Assembly (NCBI RefSeq): GCF_900111945.1
Contig: NZ_FOYO01000001.1
Coordinates: forward strand, 720,251 to 784,250
DNA: 64,000 nucleotides
DNA from: Litoreibacter janthinus
GTDB lineage: Bacteria > Pseudomonadota > Alphaproteobacteria > Rhodobacterales > Rhodobacteraceae
Reading direction: 5' to 3'
In this document: positions 61,996 to 64,000 of the stretch, piece after piece
How positions within the stretch are numbered: position 1 is the first letter of the stretch
Layout of the letters: the number at the start of each line of letters is the position of its first letter
Made by a program: the position numbers and the translations under genes
Notes under the pieces: generated by a model
Told to the model about the DNA's origin: nothing
The model's database searches: none
What the model saw: only the letters and a program-made list of their open reading frames with translations

Positions 61996-62877
61996 ATGAC
62001 AGTAACGCTTCTTGATGGTGGTATGGGGCAGGAGTTGATCGCTCGCGCAGGCCGCGCGACATCGCTTTGGTCCGCGCAAGCGTTGATTGACGCGCCCGAT
62101 TTGGTTCGCGCGGTGCATGATGACTATTTTGCAGCTGGCGCCGAAGTTGCAACCACCAACAGCTATTCGGTTCTGCCCGATCGGCTAGAGCCGCATGGCA
62201 TTCTGGACCACCTTGGAACGCTTGCGATTAAGGCCTGCACGCTGGCTTGCCAGTCGCGTGATGCCCACGGATCGGGTCTGGTGCTTGGCTCGCTCGGGCC
62301 GCAGGGGTTTTCCTACCAGCCAGATAAGGCTCCGCTCGCTGAAGACGCGGCGGAGGTCTATGCAAAGATCGTCAGGATTCACGCGCCGTTCGTCGATGCC
62401 CACATCTTCGAGACGATGTCGTCTGTGGATCAGCTTAAAGGTGCGCTGATGGGGGGGAGCGTGACGGGCAAACCGGTTTGGGTCGCGGTCTCTGTTGACG
62501 ATCAAGTTGGAACCAAACTGAGGTCCGGTGAGGACGTGACTGACATTTTACCGCTTCTGCAGGAATACAGACCTGCCGCGGTGCTAGTGAATTGTTCAGT
62601 GCCAGAGGCGGTCACGAAAGCGGTACCATTGCTGGCAGACTGCGGCTTGGCACTAGGAGCCTATGCGAACGGCTTCACCGGCATTCACAAGGATTTTTCC
62701 AAGGTGGGGGCAACGGTTGATATGTTATCGGCTAGGACTGATCTGTCTCCGGAAACATACGCAGATTTCGCAGACAAATGGGTGGCCGCAGGGGCAACCC
62801 TAATCGGGGGCTGTTGCGAAGTCGGCCCTGCACATATCCGAGAACTGTCTCGACGCCTCAAAGGGGCTCCAGCATGA
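61996..62877 (+). CDS. Homocysteine S-methyltransferase family protein
   Basis: A 293-residue enzyme from ATG 61996 (MTVTLLDGGMGQEL); a TTG just before it is possible. The zinc cysteines are C200 (VLVNCSVPEA) and C273-C274 (IGGCCEVGP), the signature of homocysteine methyltransferases (BHMT, MmuM). It could use betaine, S-methylmethionine or a dimethyl sulfonio compound as donor to make methionine; the context of demethylating flavoproteins favours a betaine-type donor. Its stop overlaps the next start (ATGA). Confidence 0.9.
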   Translation: MTVTLLDGGMGQELIARAGRATSLWSAQALIDAPDLVRAVHDDYFAAGAEVATTNSYSVLPDRLEPHGILDHLGTLAIKACTLACQSRDAHGSGLVLGSLGPQGFSYQPDKAPLAEDAAEVYAKIVRIHAPFVDAHIFETMSSVDQLKGALMGGSVTGKPVWVAVSVDDQVGTKLRSGEDVTDILPLLQEYRPAAVLVNCSVPEAVTKAVPLLADCGLALGAYANGFTGIHKDFSKVGATVDMLSARTDLSPETYADFADKWVAAGATLIGGCCEVGPAHIRELSRRLKGAPA

Positions 62878-64000
62878 CACTTCCCAATCAAGCACGTGTC
62901 GTCATCATCGGCGGCGGCGTCATCGGCTGCTCAGTTGCCTATCATCTTGCCAAACTCGGTTGGAAAGACGTCGTCCTGCTGGAACGTAAACAGCTGACGT
63001 CCGGCACCACATGGCATGCGGCGGGTCTGATCGCGCAACTTCGTGCAACAAAGAACATGACCAAGCTGGCGAAGTACTCGCAGGAGCTTTACGGCGACTT
63101 GGAAGCGGAAACTGGCGTTGCGACTGGCTTCAAGCGATGCGGATCCATCACTGTAGCGCTCACTGAAGAGCGGCTTGAGGAGATCAATCGGCAAGCCGCG
63201 ATGGCGCGATCGTTTGGAGTCATTGCAGAGCCCATTTCGCCCGAAGAGGTCAAGAAGCGCTACGAGCTTCTCAATATTGAGGGTGTGACCGGAGGGGTTT
63301 ACCTGCCGCTCGATGGACAAGGGGATCCCGCGAACATTGCCCACGCCTTGGCAAAGGGGGCTCGGCAAAATGGGGCGCTCGTCAAAGAGGGTTATCTTGT
63401 CACTGACATCCACAGGGAGGGGCGCCGTGTAACTGGTGTAGCATGGGAAGATAAGAACGGAATTTCAGGCTCTATTCAGGCAGAACACGTGGTAAATTGC
63501 GGTGGGATGTGGGGTCATCAGATTGGCCGGATGGCCGGTGTGAATGTCCCGCTTCATTCGTGTGAGCACTTCTATATCGTTACGGAAAGCATTCCCGGAT
63601 TGCAGCAAATGCCGGTTCTTAGGGTGCCCGATGAGTGTGCCTACTACAAAGAGGATGCCGGCAAGGTTTTGCTAGGGGCCTTCGAGCCTGTCGCAAAACC
63701 TTGGACTTTGGACATTCCAAAGGATTTCGAGTTCGATCAACTACCTGAAGATTTCGATCATTTCGAACCCATTCTAGAGGCCGCCGTCGAGCGTATGCCT
63801 GTGCTTGCTGAAGCGGGTATTCACACCTTCTTTAACGGGCCTGAATCTTTTACCCCGGATGACGCGTATCACTTGGGCCTTGCACCCGAGCTGGACAATT
63901 TCTGGGTCGCAGCCGGGTTCAACTCGATCGGCATCCAGTCGGCTGGCGGGGCGGGATCCGCATTGGCGCAATGGATGGACGCGGGTGAAAAACCGTTCGA
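62874..64000 (+). CDS. Second dimethylglycine-dehydrogenase-like flavoprotein (5' part)
   Basis: About 375 residues to the edge of the window, no stop reached; starts at ATG 62874 overlapping the methyltransferase stop. It begins VVIIGGGVIGCSVAYHLAKLGW and has SGTTWHAAGLIAQL, the same covalent-FAD histidine motif as the first flavoprotein, with a similar FAD-domain layout ending GFNSIGIQSAGGAGSALAQW. It is a paralogue, so the operon carries two demethylases, perhaps for dimethylglycine and sarcosine; assignment of each is not possible from sequence. Confidence 0.92.
   Translation, partial: MTLPNQARVVIIGGGVIGCSVAYHLAKLGWKDVVLLERKQLTSGTTWHAAGLIAQLRATKNMTKLAKYSQELYGDLEAETGVATGFKRCGSITVALTEERLEEINRQAAMARSFGVIAEPISPEEVKKRYELLNIEGVTGGVYLPLDGQGDPANIAHALAKGARQNGALVKEGYLVTDIHREGRRVTGVAWEDKNGISGSIQAEHVVNCGGMWGHQIGRMAGVNVPLHSCEHFYIVTESIPGLQQMPVLRVPDECAYYKEDAGKVLLGAFEPVAKPWTLDIPKDFEFDQLPEDFDHFEPILEAAVERMPVLAEAGIHTFFNGPESFTPDDAYHLGLAPELDNFWVAAGFNSIGIQSAGGAGSALAQWMDAGEKPF

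Overview
The window is a stretch of alphaproteobacterial chromosome, most likely from the Rhodobacteraceae (Roseobacter group). The evidence is a petABC operon whose cytochrome b and Rieske ligands sit at the positions known from Rhodobacter, a CcrM-type GANTC adenine methyltransferase, a CenR-like response regulator, a leuS-lptE-holA operon, a DUF4170-waaA-lpxK operon, Porin_4-type porins, and betaine/dimethylglycine-type demethylation genes. It reads as core chromosome: there is no integrase, transposase, phage gene, CRISPR array or rRNA. One tRNA gene, tRNA-Arg(CCT), is present.

Layout. 1-4.05 kb: a His/Met-rich secreted protein, trmL, and petABC closed by a strong terminator. 4.06-4.41 kb: a non-coding stretch with a possible structured RNA and a CtrA-like box. 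4.4-9.2 kb: a glycan-initiation cassette (membrane nucleotide-sugar dehydratase, short-chain reductase/epimerase, small phosphoglycosyl transferase) and UDP-glucose dehydrogenase. 9.3-13.2 kb: a PLDc_N microprotein, a YihY-type membrane protein, a LacI regulator, the tRNA, a membrane-anchored winged-helix protein coupled to a small periplasmic protein, and a divergent secreted protein. 13.3-19.97 kb: DNA metabolism (rnhB, ccrM, mutY, dciA-like), a methyltransferase, AlkB and a DsbA-like protein. 19.98-24.7 kb: Kdo/lipid A genes lpxK-waaA-DUF4170, a CysQ-like phosphatase and pmbA. 24.8-29.7 kb: SDR, enoyl-CoA hydratase, HNH protein, MscS channel, flavoprotein and GST. 29.7-34.3 kb: holA-lptE-leuS and a DUF3576 lipoprotein.

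34.5-36.8 kb: two tandem porins sharing an almost identical 301-base block. 36.8-43.95 kb: YggS, YkuD, ribA, the CenR-like regulator, an MFS transporter, xth, a thioredoxin-TPR protein, a Lon-N protein and Trm112. 43.9-53.4 kb: a Ubi-type hydroxylase, amidase, aminotransferase, ftsK, lolA, a lytic transglycosylase lipoprotein, an AEC transporter and hspQ. 53.4-57.8 kb: gamma-glutamyltransferase, an RsbW/STAS partner-switch pair, thiolase and a free-methionine-sulfoxide-reductase-like GAF protein. 57.9-64 kb: a tightly packed probable operon of an XRE-cupin regulator, LysE exporter, GFA protein, two dimethylglycine-dehydrogenase-like flavoproteins and a homocysteine methyltransferase. The second flavoprotein runs off the right edge.

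Most promising for follow-up: the membrane winged-helix protein with its overlapping periplasmic partner (ToxR/ToxS-like logic with inverted domain order), the gene-conversion tract in the porins, the proposed 6-deoxy-amino-sugar initiation trio, the N-methyl demethylation operon with a possible built-in formaldehyde handler, and close GANTC pairs in the ccrM promoter and a porin leader hairpin. No computation was run; functions rest on motif reading.
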